64,000 bases of DNA from Lentinus brumalis (Eukaryota; Basidiomycota; Agaricomycetes; Polyporales; Polyporaceae), in NCBI GenBank assembly GCA_001792895.1, contig MARA01000034.1:390442-454441 (forward strand). Reading direction: 5' to 3'. This document shows positions 23,496 through 34,212 of the stretch, one piece after another. A program made the translations under genes and the position numbers. The notes under the pieces are model-generated. The model ran no database searches, was not told where the DNA came from, and worked only from the letters and a program-made list of their open reading frames with translations. Each line of letters starts with the position of its first letter. The stretch's first letter is position 1.

Positions 23496-23620
23496 GGCTG
23501 GTGATAGCGATGGTAGTTGGTAGTCAAGGGCTCGGGAGCACGGTCGCTGGTGTGGTTGGTCGTGCTGAGCTTGAGCTTTGGGGTCGCTGGCTCTGGAAGT
23601 TCTTGAGGAGTAAGTACTGG

Positions 23621-23627
23621 CTTTATA
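23621..23627 (-). promoter_or_regulatory. TATA box of family A copy 1
   Basis: TATAAAG on the minus strand, 126-132 bases upstream of the start; the second copy has its TATA box at nearly the same distance. Confidence 0.6.
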
Positions 23628-24227
23628 CCCCGCGCAAAGCATGGCTTTCGCACTCACCACTTTGGTCGCTGATCAGACAGCGGAAGCTTGCCATCCGCCC
23701 GAACACAGCGCCCGACGGCAAGCGAGTATCTGCGAGTCGAGAGCTGTGAGCATATCATACAGGTGACCAGAGATAACAAATAGATACTAGACCATTTTAT
23801 GCTTCAACGACTAGACGGAGCCGGAGTGTTCGGCTGCAGGGAGTAACGCCGGAGCATTTCAGAGATCCGTCGGCCGCTCTCTGGTGTGCAATTCGGTCGC
23901 ATGATGAGAATGATAGAGACAGTGAGGGCGTAGTTACCCGTGGTCACAACCGCCAAAAGGAAACAGAGACGGTGAAATACATGCAAGAGTCGCATGCAGC
24001 GTCAGGGCCTGAGCGCAAGGCTGGAAGGCCGGATGCAAACTCGGAGCTAAGGAATGCCACGGTAGTCAGTCTTGGCATAAAGAGCACGTAGGTGTAGCCA
24101 GAAGCTCGATGCTTGATGCACCTAAGAGATCGGATAGCGGATTCCTGGCAGGCTGTGGGAGCAAACACTAGAGGTGACAACGTACTACAGAAGCTACTGA
24201 GGGAGTGTCAGAATTGGAACAGAGACC
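23628..24227. other. Intergenic, nothing recognised
   Basis: No supported feature between the secreted-protein promoter and the protease-like fragment. Confidence 0.45.
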
Positions 24228-24416
24228 CTAATCCGACATGCGCCTGATGAAGTCGATAGAGGTGAGGTAGGTGAGGTAGAGGCTGCAGTCGGCAGCTTCA
24301 GCCTGGGCTCCAGCGCCGGCAGTGAGCAAGTCGGCAACTCCGCCGGTGCTATCGACGACAGACGAGCCGGAGTCGCCAGAACTAGAGAGTGCACCGGACT
24401 CGGAGCTTCGAGGCAA
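24228..24416 (-). pseudogene. Fragment of a serine-protease-like protein
   Basis: About 60 codons read SSSGDSGSSVVDSTGGVADL, then LTAGAGAQAEAADCSLYLTY and IDFIRRM. The G-D-S-G with small residues before it, the following V-D-x-x-G and the G-x-x-T/S-Y-x-T-x-I/F-x-I-x-x-M spacing resemble the C-terminal end of trypsin-fold proteins common in basidiomycetes. No catalytic His or Asp region is found upstream in any frame, so I call a truncated remnant. The match is from memory and rests on one motif. Confidence 0.35.
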
Positions 24417-24828
24417 GGCGGTGACCTCTTTTGACGTCTGACGGGGCTGGCCGTTGGAGAGGCCGTGGTGAACAAACAGATGGCATGTTGAGCCGCCTCA
24501 TCGTAGGTATCCTTTGTCGTGATAGAACTATTTGTGATATTGACAGATAAATGTGATGTTCGTACTTATTGGGAGTCTCAGCGCTATGCCTGACAGTCGG
24601 AGGAGGTTACAAGGAGAAAAGGCGCGGTGACGCGGACGATGTGTCCATTCGGCGTTTCCCGACCGCCTAATTTAGCAATCTAGACGCCAGATATGAACTT
24701 GCAGATCGATTCTTGGTTCAAATTCTACCTCGACGTTCATTGGAGCTAGTACTCCGAGCTACATATCTGGCTACACCTTGCTGCCTTGACCTAAGATCTA
24801 CTGCATCTCCTCTTCGACCTTTGAGCTA

Positions 24829-25374
24829 CTACGCTTTGGGCGGTATGGCCAGGAAAATCGACGTGACCTGTAGTTTCCCGTGATCCCACTGCACGAACAC
24901 TGCTCAGTCATGTCTTAAAACGTCTTGGAAGCGATACGTACCACTTCTCCGGACGAATAGTAGATGTCACCTTTGAGCTTCTCCCAGACCTTCTCGCTCG
25001 AATCGGCCTTGACTATGATGAACGACCCGGACAACTTCTCGAGCGCATCGGCGTCGGCAGCCACTGTGCCGTCCGGTAGAAGGGCTCCGCCGGAGACTGC
25101 GGTAGAAGGTGAGTTAGTTTCTGTACCAGTGTTAGGAAAGCGGCGGAGCAGAAAACGTAGAACCCGGTGTTGAGCAAACAACGCGTGGAGGTGTGCTCAT
25201 CATCCATGACGGAAGTGCCGAAGCTGTGGAAGTACACCATTGGTACTCACCGATGTAACCGCCCTGGATGGAGGGAGTGTTGTACTCAATGTGCTGGGTC
25301 TTGTACTTCTCGCGTTGCGAGTTTGGAACGTCGGGAGCGACGATGAGGAAGTAGCTGTCGCGTGGGCTAGACAT
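24829..25374 (-). CDS. YCII-domain protein
   Basis: Three exons (25251-25374, 24942-25096, 24829-24888) with introns of 154 and 53 bases give 112 residues. The product starts MSSPRDSYFLIVAPDVPNSQ, has a HIEYNTPSIQGGYI segment, then SGGALLPDG, GSFIIVKADSSEKVWEKLKG and the closing YYSSGEV-WDHGKLQV. This is the order of the YCII fold (compact alpha+beta dimer related to muconolactone isomerase); the conserved start, glycine-rich centre and final V-W-D are all present. The last join uses the second of two AG sites because only that one restores VWD in frame. Function in fungi is unknown; a small-molecule enzyme or binding role is inferred. Confidence 0.82.
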
Positions 25375-26310
25375 GTCTCCTGAGCGCTGGTAGCAGTGGA
25401 TCGTATGAGCACTGGTAAGTACCGGGCCCTTTGGTGAGCATGCCCTGTCGGCGAACTCTTATATGTTTGTGCGCAGAGAACTCGCGATCGGTCGGACATG
25501 GCGGTGCTGACTGAGCCAGCCAAGAGGCAGAACCCCGCCCGAGGCCGCCCCATGAACCGTTCGGATGTACGTCCCCTCGGTACCGACGAATTCTGTTACT
25601 CTTTCGGGATTATGACTGCGAATGTCATAAGCGATGCTCCTTATGTACGTCCTCGACGCCCTTCGCCCCAACTGACATGGGAGCTTCGGACACGACTTTA
25701 GTAAGGACGTCTACCTTCATTCCCTCGCCCGCTTCTCACATACAACAATGGTCATCACGGTGACAATCGCTGTGCTCCCGGTGCGATGGACGCGAACCAT
25801 GGCGTGCTCTGGTCTGCTCGTGTGCGCAAGGCGCTTCAGGATCGGGCCTCCAGGATGGTTGGACGCTGCTAATGGACCTCGGTGCTGATGCGCCCCACGC
25901 AGAGGCATCTTGTGAAACCTCGGCTCCAGTCTGAGGAGCTACACAAAGATACAGACTTACTGGCAGGCCCTATGCTCGCAGACGCACACAACACGACCTA
26001 CCGCAGCATCCTTCCGAAGCGCACCGCCTGCGAGATTCTATGAAAAGCACGCTGTGTTCTCGGCTTCGAAGCTTGGACAGGATATCGGCCTGCCATCTTG
26101 GACAAGACCTCCTCCTCCAAGCCGAGTAGGGCCCCGCGTGCTCGAACACATGGCAAACGCATGTACTCAGCGCGCAGGTCATATATCTCATGATCTCCTT
26201 TACGGGCTCATCGACCAATCCCTCTGCTCTCCGCATCGCTCAGGGTGATTGGAGATACCTCAACTCGGCGATCATTTTGCAAGAACTGACTCGGTTCACG
26301 GACCTTCAAG
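25375..26310. other. Intergenic between divergent genes
   Basis: Upstream regions of the YCII gene (-) and the coiled-coil gene (+). No additional gene recognised. Confidence 0.5.
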
Positions 26311-27481
26311 ATGTCACAACAAGTACAGGCGCCATCGACTACCGCAGTAGCGTCCCCCGCATCCACTCGCCGGGGCAGCAGTACGATCACCGCGGGCACT
26401 ACAGTACCTACCGAAGCACAGGGCGCTGCGGAGCTTATGGCGACCATGAAGAGGTCGTTGGACTCGTACGGCGTGGGTCTCCCTTCTCTTCACAAACCCT
26501 CATCTTATCTCATTCGCGCGCATGCATCAGGAGACCCTCGAAGCATTGGGAAAGCAGGTACTGGAGACACTAGATGTAGGCTCCGATAGCAAGGTCACCG
26601 AGGATGTCGGCGTGTCAGTAGCTGTCGTTTCGGCCCCGTCCAAGCGAGCGATGCTGAATCGGATGTATGCAGTCTGCGGCGGCACATGCGCGACATGAAC
26701 ACCAAGCAGGATCAACAGCTCCTCGAGATTCAAGGTGAGTAATTCTCACTTGCGCCTTCGCGCTACCAGTGGTATTGAGCCTGGGCGAACTCTCAACAGC
26801 GCTTATGAAAGAAGTGCTGGAGAAGGACGTCGTGAATCACCTGACCGAGCTCAGTGAGTATCGATATAGTGTATACGCATGAGCATCTTCTACTTGGAGC
26901 TGAATGAAGCGCAGTCGAAAGCGAAGTCATGAAGGACATTGATGCGCTCGTTGACCAGGAAGTCGCTCGCTTGCTTCCGGAATATATCCCCGAGGATCTT
27001 CAAGAGGAGCTCCGGAAGGACCAGCGAGAGCTGGAGGAGGTCCAGAAGGCACTGTACAACTCGTGAGTCTCGTACCACTCTCTGGTCTCCATGCCTCGTG
27101 AATGTCAGGACCCGCTTGTTGTTAGCGAGTCTCGTCGCGCAAACTCCACCCTGAGGTCGCACCGACTGCACGAGACCGTGCACGATCTGTACAACGTCCA
27201 CGGCGAGAAGAGCAGCGACTTCCCAAGGACCCTTGGCGAGATGTTCTCCATCTCCCGTGAGTGATCCTAGCCGTCGCGTACCCCAACGGAGCATGATATC
27301 TATTACCTGTTCATAGACGAGAAGGCGATCTCCATGATGGAGGAATTCGGCGCGGGTGAACCCAGCGCGTCCCGCGAGCGTAATATCAACCGTCTCATGC
27401 AGACATTCGGTATTCAGTACCAACTGGTACGTCTTCTTTGACTTCTTCCCTCCCGAATGCGTGCGAGGTTGCTCATAGTGA
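26311..27481 (+). CDS. Coiled-coil conserved basidiomycete protein
   Basis: Seven coding exons (26311-26472, 26531-26613, 26673-26734, 26800-26853, 26915-27062, 27126-27256, 27317-27426) join in phase to about 250 residues. After a Ser/Thr-rich start comes LMATMKRSLDSYG-ETLEALG, then LRRHMRDMNTKQDQQLLEIQ, ALMKEVLEKDVVNHL, and a helical stretch with LLPEYIPEDLQEELRKDQRE; it ends MMEEFGAG...MQTFGIQYQL. Heptad-like hydrophobic spacing supports coiled coils through the centre. I recall similar uncharacterised proteins in many agaricomycetes but know no function. The exon 2/3 join (GTCAGT donor, CTGAAT branch) is the only arrangement that keeps the frame. The stop is TGA at 27479 after a last intron, or TGA at 27439 if that intron is retained. 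Confidence 0.78.
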
Positions 27482-28029
27482 TTCGACTCGACAAAATCTA
27501 CTCAAACTCTCACATTCGCTCGCGCACAACTACAAACATGACTATACACAAACGCAACTACTACCGGAAAAACAACACGACCCTACGTCGAAAGGTCTCG
27601 ACGGGCGCAGGAGCGCAGCCCGTTCCTTGCAGGACGAGTAACGGGCGGTCTGCATGAGTTCCTTCCTGCACATCGCCGTCGATGTTGTCTCATTGCTTTG
27701 CCTGCCTTCTTGTTTCATCGTATACGGAATGTATGTTCTTTGTTGTACGAGTATTTGTATCTTTCCGATGTCCGAAGTTAGCGACCGCAGCGTCGTTGTA
27801 CTTTCCCGTCAGCCGTCGCGTTCGAGGAGAGCATCGATCCGGCATATATATATGCAGAATGAGTCATTCACTATATCGACAATGCGTCTCGTAGCCTATG
27901 GTACGAACGGCCTCGTGGCCACGTTGGGTACGACCTGCAAGCAAGTTCAGCACCCCGCATCCCGACATGCAAAAGCAAAGAGCAAAGAGACGACATACAT
28001 CAATGCACAGCGCTGCGCTAGCAGTCCGT
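27482..28029. other. Intergenic, nothing recognised
   Basis: 3' flanks of two convergent genes. A short ATATATATAT palindrome lies near 27845. Confidence 0.5.
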
Positions 28030-28398
28030 TCAGAAGTAGTCGCACGACGTAGTCCCCTCATCGATCGTGCTCGGGCAGCAGTACGAATGCACCCCGTCCC
28101 ACTCCACGTTCATGCACCCGTCGGGTGTGATCCAGAAGCCTGCACTGATCGCCGTGACGGGGGACGTGTCTGACTCCCATTTTGCAGTGTAGTCGATCCC
28201 GCCACCGACGATCTGGCCGCAGTGCGAGCTGTACGGCCCACCGATGTACGTGGCCCACGAGAACGAGATAGAGGGATAGTGCACGGGGATGGCCTGGTTC
28301 CCGTTGTAGTCGTAGTCGTCCTGGCAGGAGATGACGCCCTGGCCGAGGGCGACGGGGATGATGACGGGCAGGATGGTTAGGCGGGTGTAGATGTTCAT
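28030..28398 (-). CDS. Small secreted Cys-rich protein, family B copy 1
   Basis: One exon, 122 residues, signal peptide MNIYTRLTILPVIIPVALG. Mature part: ISCQDDYDYNG, a WATYIGGPYSSHCGQIVGGG block, AGFWITPDGCMNVEWDGVHS and YCC near the end, with six cysteines in the pattern C-C-C-CC-C. Copies 2 (30837-31229) and 3 (32329-32709) share every cysteine and the core YIGGP(F/Y)...CG(Q/E)(M/I)VG...FWIT.D.CMNVE...(Y/W)CC. I recognise no named domain. This copy is the most divergent of the three. Extracellular location is clear from the signal peptide; the role is unknown. Confidence 0.85.
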   Translation of the reverse strand: MNIYTRLTILPVIIPVALGQGVISCQDDYDYNGNQAIPVHYPSISFSWATYIGGPYSSHCGQIVGGGIDYTAKWESDTSPVTAISAGFWITPDGCMNVEWDGVHSYCCPSTIDEGTTSCDYF

Positions 28399-28473
28399 AG
28401 TTATGATCCTTGGATGCGGAGTGAGACAGCGGATTCGGTGCGCTGCGAGACATCGAACAGAAGATGAGGGGGC

Positions 28474-28480
28474 TTTTATA
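28474..28480 (-). promoter_or_regulatory. TATA box of family B copy 1
   Basis: TATAAAA on the minus strand, 76-82 bases upstream of the start codon. Confidence 0.65.
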
Positions 28481-29015
28481 CGGGATGAGTGACCCCGACG
28501 GCGTTTGCGAGACCGTGCATATTGGACATGCGTTGGCCTTGGACACAGGTTTCAGCATCCCTGTGGTTGCCTCTGTGGTCGGTGTGTGAATACGTTCATC
28601 CGCCACGGTGAACTTTGAAGTAGTTCTGAGGAGCGCCTGACAACAAGTGAACCTGACCCTACACAAGGACTTCCAAGCTCGTAACAGACCTCTTCAAGAG
28701 CGCGCTCCAGTATGGTCTTGGCGGAAGCGGTATCTGATCCCTGTGTTCGACTGTGCCATAAGACATGAGCTTATCATGGAGAGCAGCCACGTCGCGGGAA
28801 GACGTACCTAGTGGCGTATATGTTTCACACTGGAACACCAGGTCTGTTCCTCAATCTCGCCCTTGAAGAGTTCACGGGCGGCAGCGAGCCAATAAAAAGA
28901 ACAACCCGAGATGCATGAGTTACATATTCGTCTAGCGGGTATGAGTAACGATACATCTGTTATGTGTAAACGTCAGGGGTTGAGCGGCCGACAGGCACTC
29001 TGTACGCACCTATCT
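28481..29015. other. Intergenic, nothing recognised
   Basis: Upstream flank of a secreted-protein gene and 3' flank of the NFKBIL1-like gene. No further feature. Confidence 0.5.
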
Positions 29016-30135
29016 CTACTTGGCCTCTCCCATTAGCGAGTTTAAGGTCCGTGCAACGATACCCACTGCCTCCTGGACACGCTCCCGGTCCTTCTCCCGC
29101 ACTCGCTTCATGATCCGGCCCTCGAACTTGTCGGGGTGGAAGCGCAGCATCGTCTCGCGCAGCTTCTCCTTCCGCTCCTTCGAGGGGTCTGCGCTCGGTG
29201 CATCATGCTCGGAGGGCGGAAGGAGGAACAATGAGATGGCCTCGGCTGTGAGGTCTTCAATGCGGACGCGCGCATGCTGCTCGTCTCGCAACGACACGGC
29301 TGAAGCCATGACTGGCCAAGGGATGTCTTCGAAGCGCAGCATCTCGTCCTCCGAGGCGGCACTGGCAGGAGCGAGGAAAGCTTTCCATCGCGTGTCGTAG
29401 AGCTCTCGCGCCTCGACCTCACGCATCCGCTCCTTCGCACGTTTGCGCAATCTACGCTCCTCTTCCGCCGCGCGCTCCAACCGCCTCGTCTCTTCACGAA
29501 CGGCCTTCTCGCGTTCTTCTCGGGCCTGGTGCTCAGCCTGGCGGCGCATTTGCTCTTCGTGCTCCGCCGCATGCTTCTTCCTGGAGGGCCGTATCCTTCA
29601 GTTTAAACAAGAGGGAAGGATGTAACAGCACGCACCTCCACATTCCCGCCCTTATCCACTCCGCATAGTCCTCGTCCTCCATGTGCTGCGGCTGGATGTC
29701 CAGTTCGTCGTCCATCCGATCCATCCCGCCGCCTCTCCATCTCCTCGGAACGTGTGCGTACGAATTCAAGGCAGCCTCGACAGAGTCGAGCCGGTCGTCG
29801 TCGTCCATCGCACCAAACATCTTCTCTCGGAACCGCTCCTCCTCCACCTGCGCCTTGATGTAGTCGTAGTCCACTTTGTGCGCGCGATGGCTGCCAGAGC
29901 CGGACGCTGCAGGCTGAGGGCCATACTCGGCGTCGCTGTCGTCGAGGGCGTCCCATGAGGGCCCATGGTCGTCGTCCGTGCGTCGCCGCTTCCGTGCGTG
30001 GTCATGTTCCGTGTAGTCATCGATGTACTTATCACCACGTTTGGCTGCCTTGCGAGCTGCTTTGCGTGCCTTCCTGAGGTCGCGCTCTGCTTGCTCTGCC
30101 GGTGTACGTTTGAGCCGAAGCTTGCTAGACGACAT
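29016..30135 (-). CDS. NFKBIL1-like conserved nuclear protein
   Basis: Two exons (29636-30135, 29016-29595; 40-base intron) give 359 residues. The N-terminal third is strongly basic and acidic in turns (KLRLKRTPAEQAERDLRKAR and KRRRTDDD, nuclear-signal-like), the centre is a long charged helix (RKKHAAEHEEQMRRQAEHQA onward), and the C-terminus has LYDTRWKAFL, FEDIPWPV, MLRFHPDKFEGRIMKRVRE and ARTLNSLMGEAK. That C-terminal order matches the conserved end of NF-kappa-B-inhibitor-like 1 proteins, which in animals and plants associate with mRNA processing. The HPDK is reminiscent of J domains but no J domain is present. The intron is short but restores MW-R-IRPSRKKH exactly. Function in fungi is inferred only by family. 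Confidence 0.8.
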
Positions 30136-30836
30136 GTCGGCCTGAACACGAGGAGGAGGAGAGAATGTGGGACCGTAACACGGATGCAATGGCAATGTAG
30201 TGGTAGGAGGAGGAAACCAATACAGTAAGCACTCAAAGTTAGTAAGTAAGCACTTGTAAACCATAGCAAGTAAGCACTTGTGAACCAGTAAAGGCGCCCA
30301 TTGTTATTCATTAGACGCTATTAGACGGCATATCCTGGCATACCTTACTTAGTACTTACACATACCCCACCTCCTCCCACCTCCTGCCAGTACCTCTGCT
30401 CACGTCAAATCTCGCTCGTGCCTGCTCGAGTTTAATGTAGCAAGGTCAGATCTACGATGACTGCCCAGAGAGGGGACGCTAACTGTCGACTCATGTGCGC
30501 TTCATCCCTGTCCGAACGCAAGACTCGTCTGGTGACGAGAAACTGCTGAGAATCTGTATCGTTCTCTTGCGAGTGAAGGCTAAGGCTGGATGCATCTCAC
30601 AGGACGCAAAGGTCATGGCTGAGATTATCATCAACCCATGAATAGTCCAAGACAAGTTGTGAGGAGAGGGATACATCGATCGACTTTGAAGATGTCATTC
30701 GTTATGTCGAGACTAGCGGACAACAGTCATTGCTCGTGCAGAGCCGTTATTGTATGGAAGCGATGCTACGGGTGGTAACTATATCGTCAGCTATGCCGCG
30801 GTGAGAAGTTTGATTTATACTGACGAAACGTACCTC
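30136..30836. other. Intergenic, nothing recognised
   Basis: Promoter side of the NFKBIL1-like gene and 3' flank of family B copy 2. A short imperfect repeat of AGTAAGTAAGCACTTGT(G/A)AACCA lies at 30240-30290. Confidence 0.5.
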
Positions 30837-31229
30837 TCAGGTGTAGTTGCACTTGGTGGCGGACCCATCGCCTTGGTTGATATGGTCGGTGCAGCACCAG
30901 TAGTGGTTCCCGCCTGTCTCGACGTTCATGCAGCCGTCGTTGGTGATCCAAAAATCGGCGCTGATGGTGTTTCCGTTCCCTCCCTCCCAGTCGCTATACC
31001 CGTCGGACGGGCGACCGACCATTTGGCCGCAGTCAGTGCTGAATGGCCCGCCGATGTACGTGTCGGTGCCATCGTAGAACTCCGGGTTATGGTAGGGGAT
31101 GACACCGCCATGTGCGCCGCCGGCGAGGTTGCCGCTGTAGCAGGCGATGACCCCTCCTGCGCGAACAATACCAGGGAGGTGGACAAAGAGGGCGAGTGCG
31201 GCGAACATTGGGGTGAGAGCGCGGGTCAT
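30837..31229 (-). CDS. Small secreted Cys-rich protein, family B copy 2
   Basis: One exon, 130 residues, with signal peptide MTRALTPMFAALALFVHLPG cleaved probably after VRA. The mature chain begins GGVIACYSGNLAGG and contains NPEFYDGTDTYIGGPFSTDC, ISADFWITNDGCMNVETGGN and HYWCC, ending TKCNYT. Six cysteines are at the family positions. It is close to copy 3 throughout (shared FYDGTDTYIGGPF and FWIT.D.CMNVETGG), so the two probably arose by a recent tandem duplication. It has a four-residue longer loop after CYSGNLAGG than copy 3. Confidence 0.87.
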   Translation of the reverse strand: MTRALTPMFAALALFVHLPGIVRAGGVIACYSGNLAGGAHGGVIPYHNPEFYDGTDTYIGGPFSTDCGQMVGRPSDGYSDWEGGNGNTISADFWITNDGCMNVETGGNHYWCCTDHINQGDGSATKCNYT

Positions 31230-31312
31230 GGCGTAAGTAGGATGGATTGTGCTCGAGGTGGTACTCAGGAGTCTGTGTCTCGTTGAGTGAGTCTGCTCGT
31301 CGACGGCAGACC

Positions 31313-31319
31313 TTTTATT
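31313..31319 (-). promoter_or_regulatory. TATA-like box of family B copy 2
   Basis: AATAAAA on the minus strand, 84-90 bases upstream of the start; copy 3 has TATAAAA at exactly this spacing. Confidence 0.55.
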
Positions 31320-32328
31320 GGGCACACCTATGGAGTAGTCGGTCAAGTACTTCTGCCCCGCAAGACTCGAACAACGAACAGGAGCAACCCGGTCACCGGT
31401 GGCATCCGGATCGCCCATCCTTTCTCGCGTGGTCAAGGCCGCGTGCACAGTGCGCATGTAGTGCATACCGGCGGGATTCTTGTTCTTGTGCATTTCTGTT
31501 CATGGTCATACCAAGGCTGTGATTGTGAGACCGCTGTAAGATGCCGCCAAGTCGCGCTGGACCGAAATGCTTACACGAGGACATTCGGGTGTCGTTGGAT
31601 CTGTAGGACCTTGGTAGGACCTGTTGATCGCGCGTGGAAGTAGTAATAAGTAGCAGCACATGGTGGTGCCAGTCACATCTCACGCTGCGTGTGCTGTGCA
31701 CTGGCGGCCTCATAATGGAAATACTAGTACACTGGACGCTCGTCGCGGTTTACGAGTCCGAGGGCCGTTGCCGCTATACTCCGATATTGCTTGCCACACG
31801 CCCAGGTGACTCGAGTCCGGCACCGCTCACAGGAGGCCGGATTCAATTTATCTTGGTGCGCAGGTCACCCGCTGTACTACACGGGCATGCATGGGACCAG
31901 TGAGACAGCGCGGACTAGCTGTACGGCAAAGCACCTCTTCCGCCACTTGCTCAAGGCATTTGAAACAGGGCTGATGACTCTTTCCACTTCAGAGCCGGGA
32001 AGCATGACGCATACCTACGTATGTACTCGTACACTCCCATCCACCGTCCTTTCGGGCGGCCTCTGAGGTCTCGGAATGTCTCACAGTGGGATACCGATAC
32101 CCAAGGCAGTCGAAGCTGCGTCGTCTAGAGGGTCGGGCGAGGTAACCGCTCAGCACCGACTACGACGTTACCACTAGAAGCGAATTTGAGGCAGTGCCAA
32201 AAGCAACCGACGTCTTTGTTTGCTATACAACAACTCCTCTACAATAATCGTACATCTGGTCCTATGCTGTCAATCAGATTGGTATATTCAGGTTGGCGAC
32301 GTCAGAGCAAGCGTACCAGATTCCACCG
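31320..32328. other. Intergenic, nothing recognised
   Basis: Between family B copies 2 and 3. No third coding sequence or repeat boundary that would mark the duplication is obvious. Confidence 0.5.
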
Positions 32329-32709
32329 CTAGGTGTAGTTGCACTGGGTGACGGACCCGTCGCCCTGCTTGATGCCGTTCGTGCAGCACCAATAGTGCAC
32401 CCCGCCCGTCTCGACGTTCATGCAACTGTCACTCGTGATCCAGAAGTCCGCGCTGATGCTGCGCCCGCCCGATCCCTCCCAGTTGCTGTACCCGTCGGAG
32501 CGGCCGACCATCTCGCCGCAGTCGAGGTTGAACGGCCCGCCGATGTACGTGTCGGTGCCGTCGTAGAACTCGGGGTTATGGATGGGGATGTTCCCGACGC
32601 CGCCGGCGAGGTGGCTGCTGTAGCAAGCGATGACGCCCCCGGCACGGACAACCGGAAGAGCTAGGAAGAGAGGAACAACGAGGAGCAGAGTGGAGAGTGC
32701 CCCAGTCAT
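32329..32709 (-). CDS. Small secreted Cys-rich protein, family B copy 3
   Basis: One exon, 126 residues. Signal peptide MTGALSTLLLVVPLFLALPV with a likely cut after VRA, then GGVIACYSSHLAGGVG, NPEFYDGTDTYIGGPFNLDC, ISADFWITSDSCMNVETGGV, HYWCC and the end TQCNYT. All six cysteines of the family are kept. Closest to copy 2. No intron, and a consensus TATA box at 84-90 bases upstream. Confidence 0.87.
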   Translation of the reverse strand: MTGALSTLLLVVPLFLALPVVRAGGVIACYSSHLAGGVGNIPIHNPEFYDGTDTYIGGPFNLDCGEMVGRSDGYSNWEGSGGRSISADFWITSDSCMNVETGGVHYWCCTNGIKQGDGSVTQCNYT

Positions 32710-32792
32710 GATCGATGTGTGATGTGATGCGCTCGTAGTTGTGCTTCAATGTTTGTCGCACTGAGGGTAGCAGAATGGCGACCGAGATGGGG

Positions 32793-32799
32793 TTTTATA
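32793..32799 (-). promoter_or_regulatory. TATA box of family B copy 3
   Basis: TATAAAA on the minus strand, 84-90 bases upstream of the start at 32709. Confidence 0.65.
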
Positions 32800-33197
32800 G
32801 CGTGCTGTCAGGTACTCCGAGCGTCAGCGAAATGCATCGGTAGTGTGAAGGAAACAAACCTGGGCCGTCCTGAAAAGCCTCAAGTGTAAATTCGAGGCCG
32901 CCTGGATCGCATGAACCACACATGCATGTGTGTGGAAGTGATATACAATGGTCGGTTTGCCAGGCTAGTCCCGGTCCACGAGCTCTCCGTACTAGTTCCT
33001 CGGAGGCTGGGTTCCGCAGTCTGGGGAATAAGTAGGCTCATGTGACTGAGAAGATATAGAAGCTCAGAAATCCGGTTACACATGCAAGTGTATCCTCCAG
33101 TTCGAGACGGATCACAGCTGCCAAGACGCGAGCACGCCGGGCGTACGCTCACAGTCATGATGCACTGACTTGAGCAGACCTTCGTGGTCGCTTTGAC

Positions 33198-33635
33198 CTA
33201 GAGATACCAACAAGTCAACATTAGAGAAACGAGACATGACAATGCCTCACAACACTCGGATATTTCAACTGGACAAGGTTCCGTGCCGGGGTTGTACGGA
33301 TAGCTTGAGAGCTTCATGACGACTAGACATATGCCGGTGGCCCGAGGCGCAGCGCCCCTGGACCTGTAGTAGCCAAGACTACATACCTGCAGAGCGAGCC
33401 AGAGCATACCAGACTGGTAAGTCAGCGCCCAATTTTCATGCGGTTGCTCGCGACGCCGGTACTCAGACTCCGGAATATGAAGGAAAAGGTTTCCGAAGTC
33501 GAGCATTGCAACCCCGCGATGGAAGAAAGCGGCATTCGTGTATTGCCCTTCCTTAGACCAGACACATGAGATCTCAAATTCAGCACTCACAGGCTGTGGC
33601 ACAGCAGACTCGCTCTCAGTTCGGGTGGAGATCAA
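33198..33635 (-). other. Unassigned reading frame, possible gene fragment
   Basis: An open stretch with plausible coding bias reads KEGQYTNAAFFHRGVAMLDF, then FLHIPESEYRRREQPHENW and ALTYQSGMLWLALQ. It begins after a GTGAGT...CTAAG intron-like segment (39 bases) and is followed by a GTATGT donor, so it looks like one or two internal exons of a spliced gene. I found no neighbouring exons that complete it and recognise no family. It could be a relic or a poorly delimited gene. Confidence 0.3.
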
Positions 33636-34212
33636 GAAGCCGTCTGCCAGCGGCCACTACAGCGCATACGGAACTTGCCGGCATCAGTGGCAATGCATCT
33701 ACATATGGCAACGTAGACGCCGGTCAAAATATCCGTGCTCCCATGCCACGAACTCTAGATCTCCTTGCTTTGAGGAATGTGCGGATTCAGTGCGGTTCGT
33801 TTATATGTCGGTGTGAGCACACTGGTGCTTTACTGATAGATGAAACGATGACTTCGAATGATTAGCCCAGCATCGAGGAGCTAAATGAGGCGATTGAATG
33901 CAATGTGCATTCGAGCATGGCCCCCACGAGAGACTGCAGCGTGTACAAATGAAGACTGCGACCCACAAGTAGGACTAGGTGCTTAGAAACGTTGCGGCGG
34001 AATGTTCTACGAGACCCTCAATGTGAGAAAGACCGTAACAACATTTTCCAACTTTCTCTACTACTGCGCTACAACTGACTAAGCCCATAGACACCCCATC
34101 AAATGATTCTGGAAGCACAAACGTCAGTCATGAGCGTAACGGTCAGCTCATTCTAGCGCCACACTCACCATCAAGATTCAACGCACAAGCCACAACAGCC
34201 CACACGGCCAAG
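33636..34212. other. Intergenic, nothing recognised
   Basis: No supported feature. Confidence 0.45.

Noticed and set aside
26890..27423. 177-codon antisense frame
   Set aside because: Lies opposite the spliced coiled-coil gene whose joints fit in phase.
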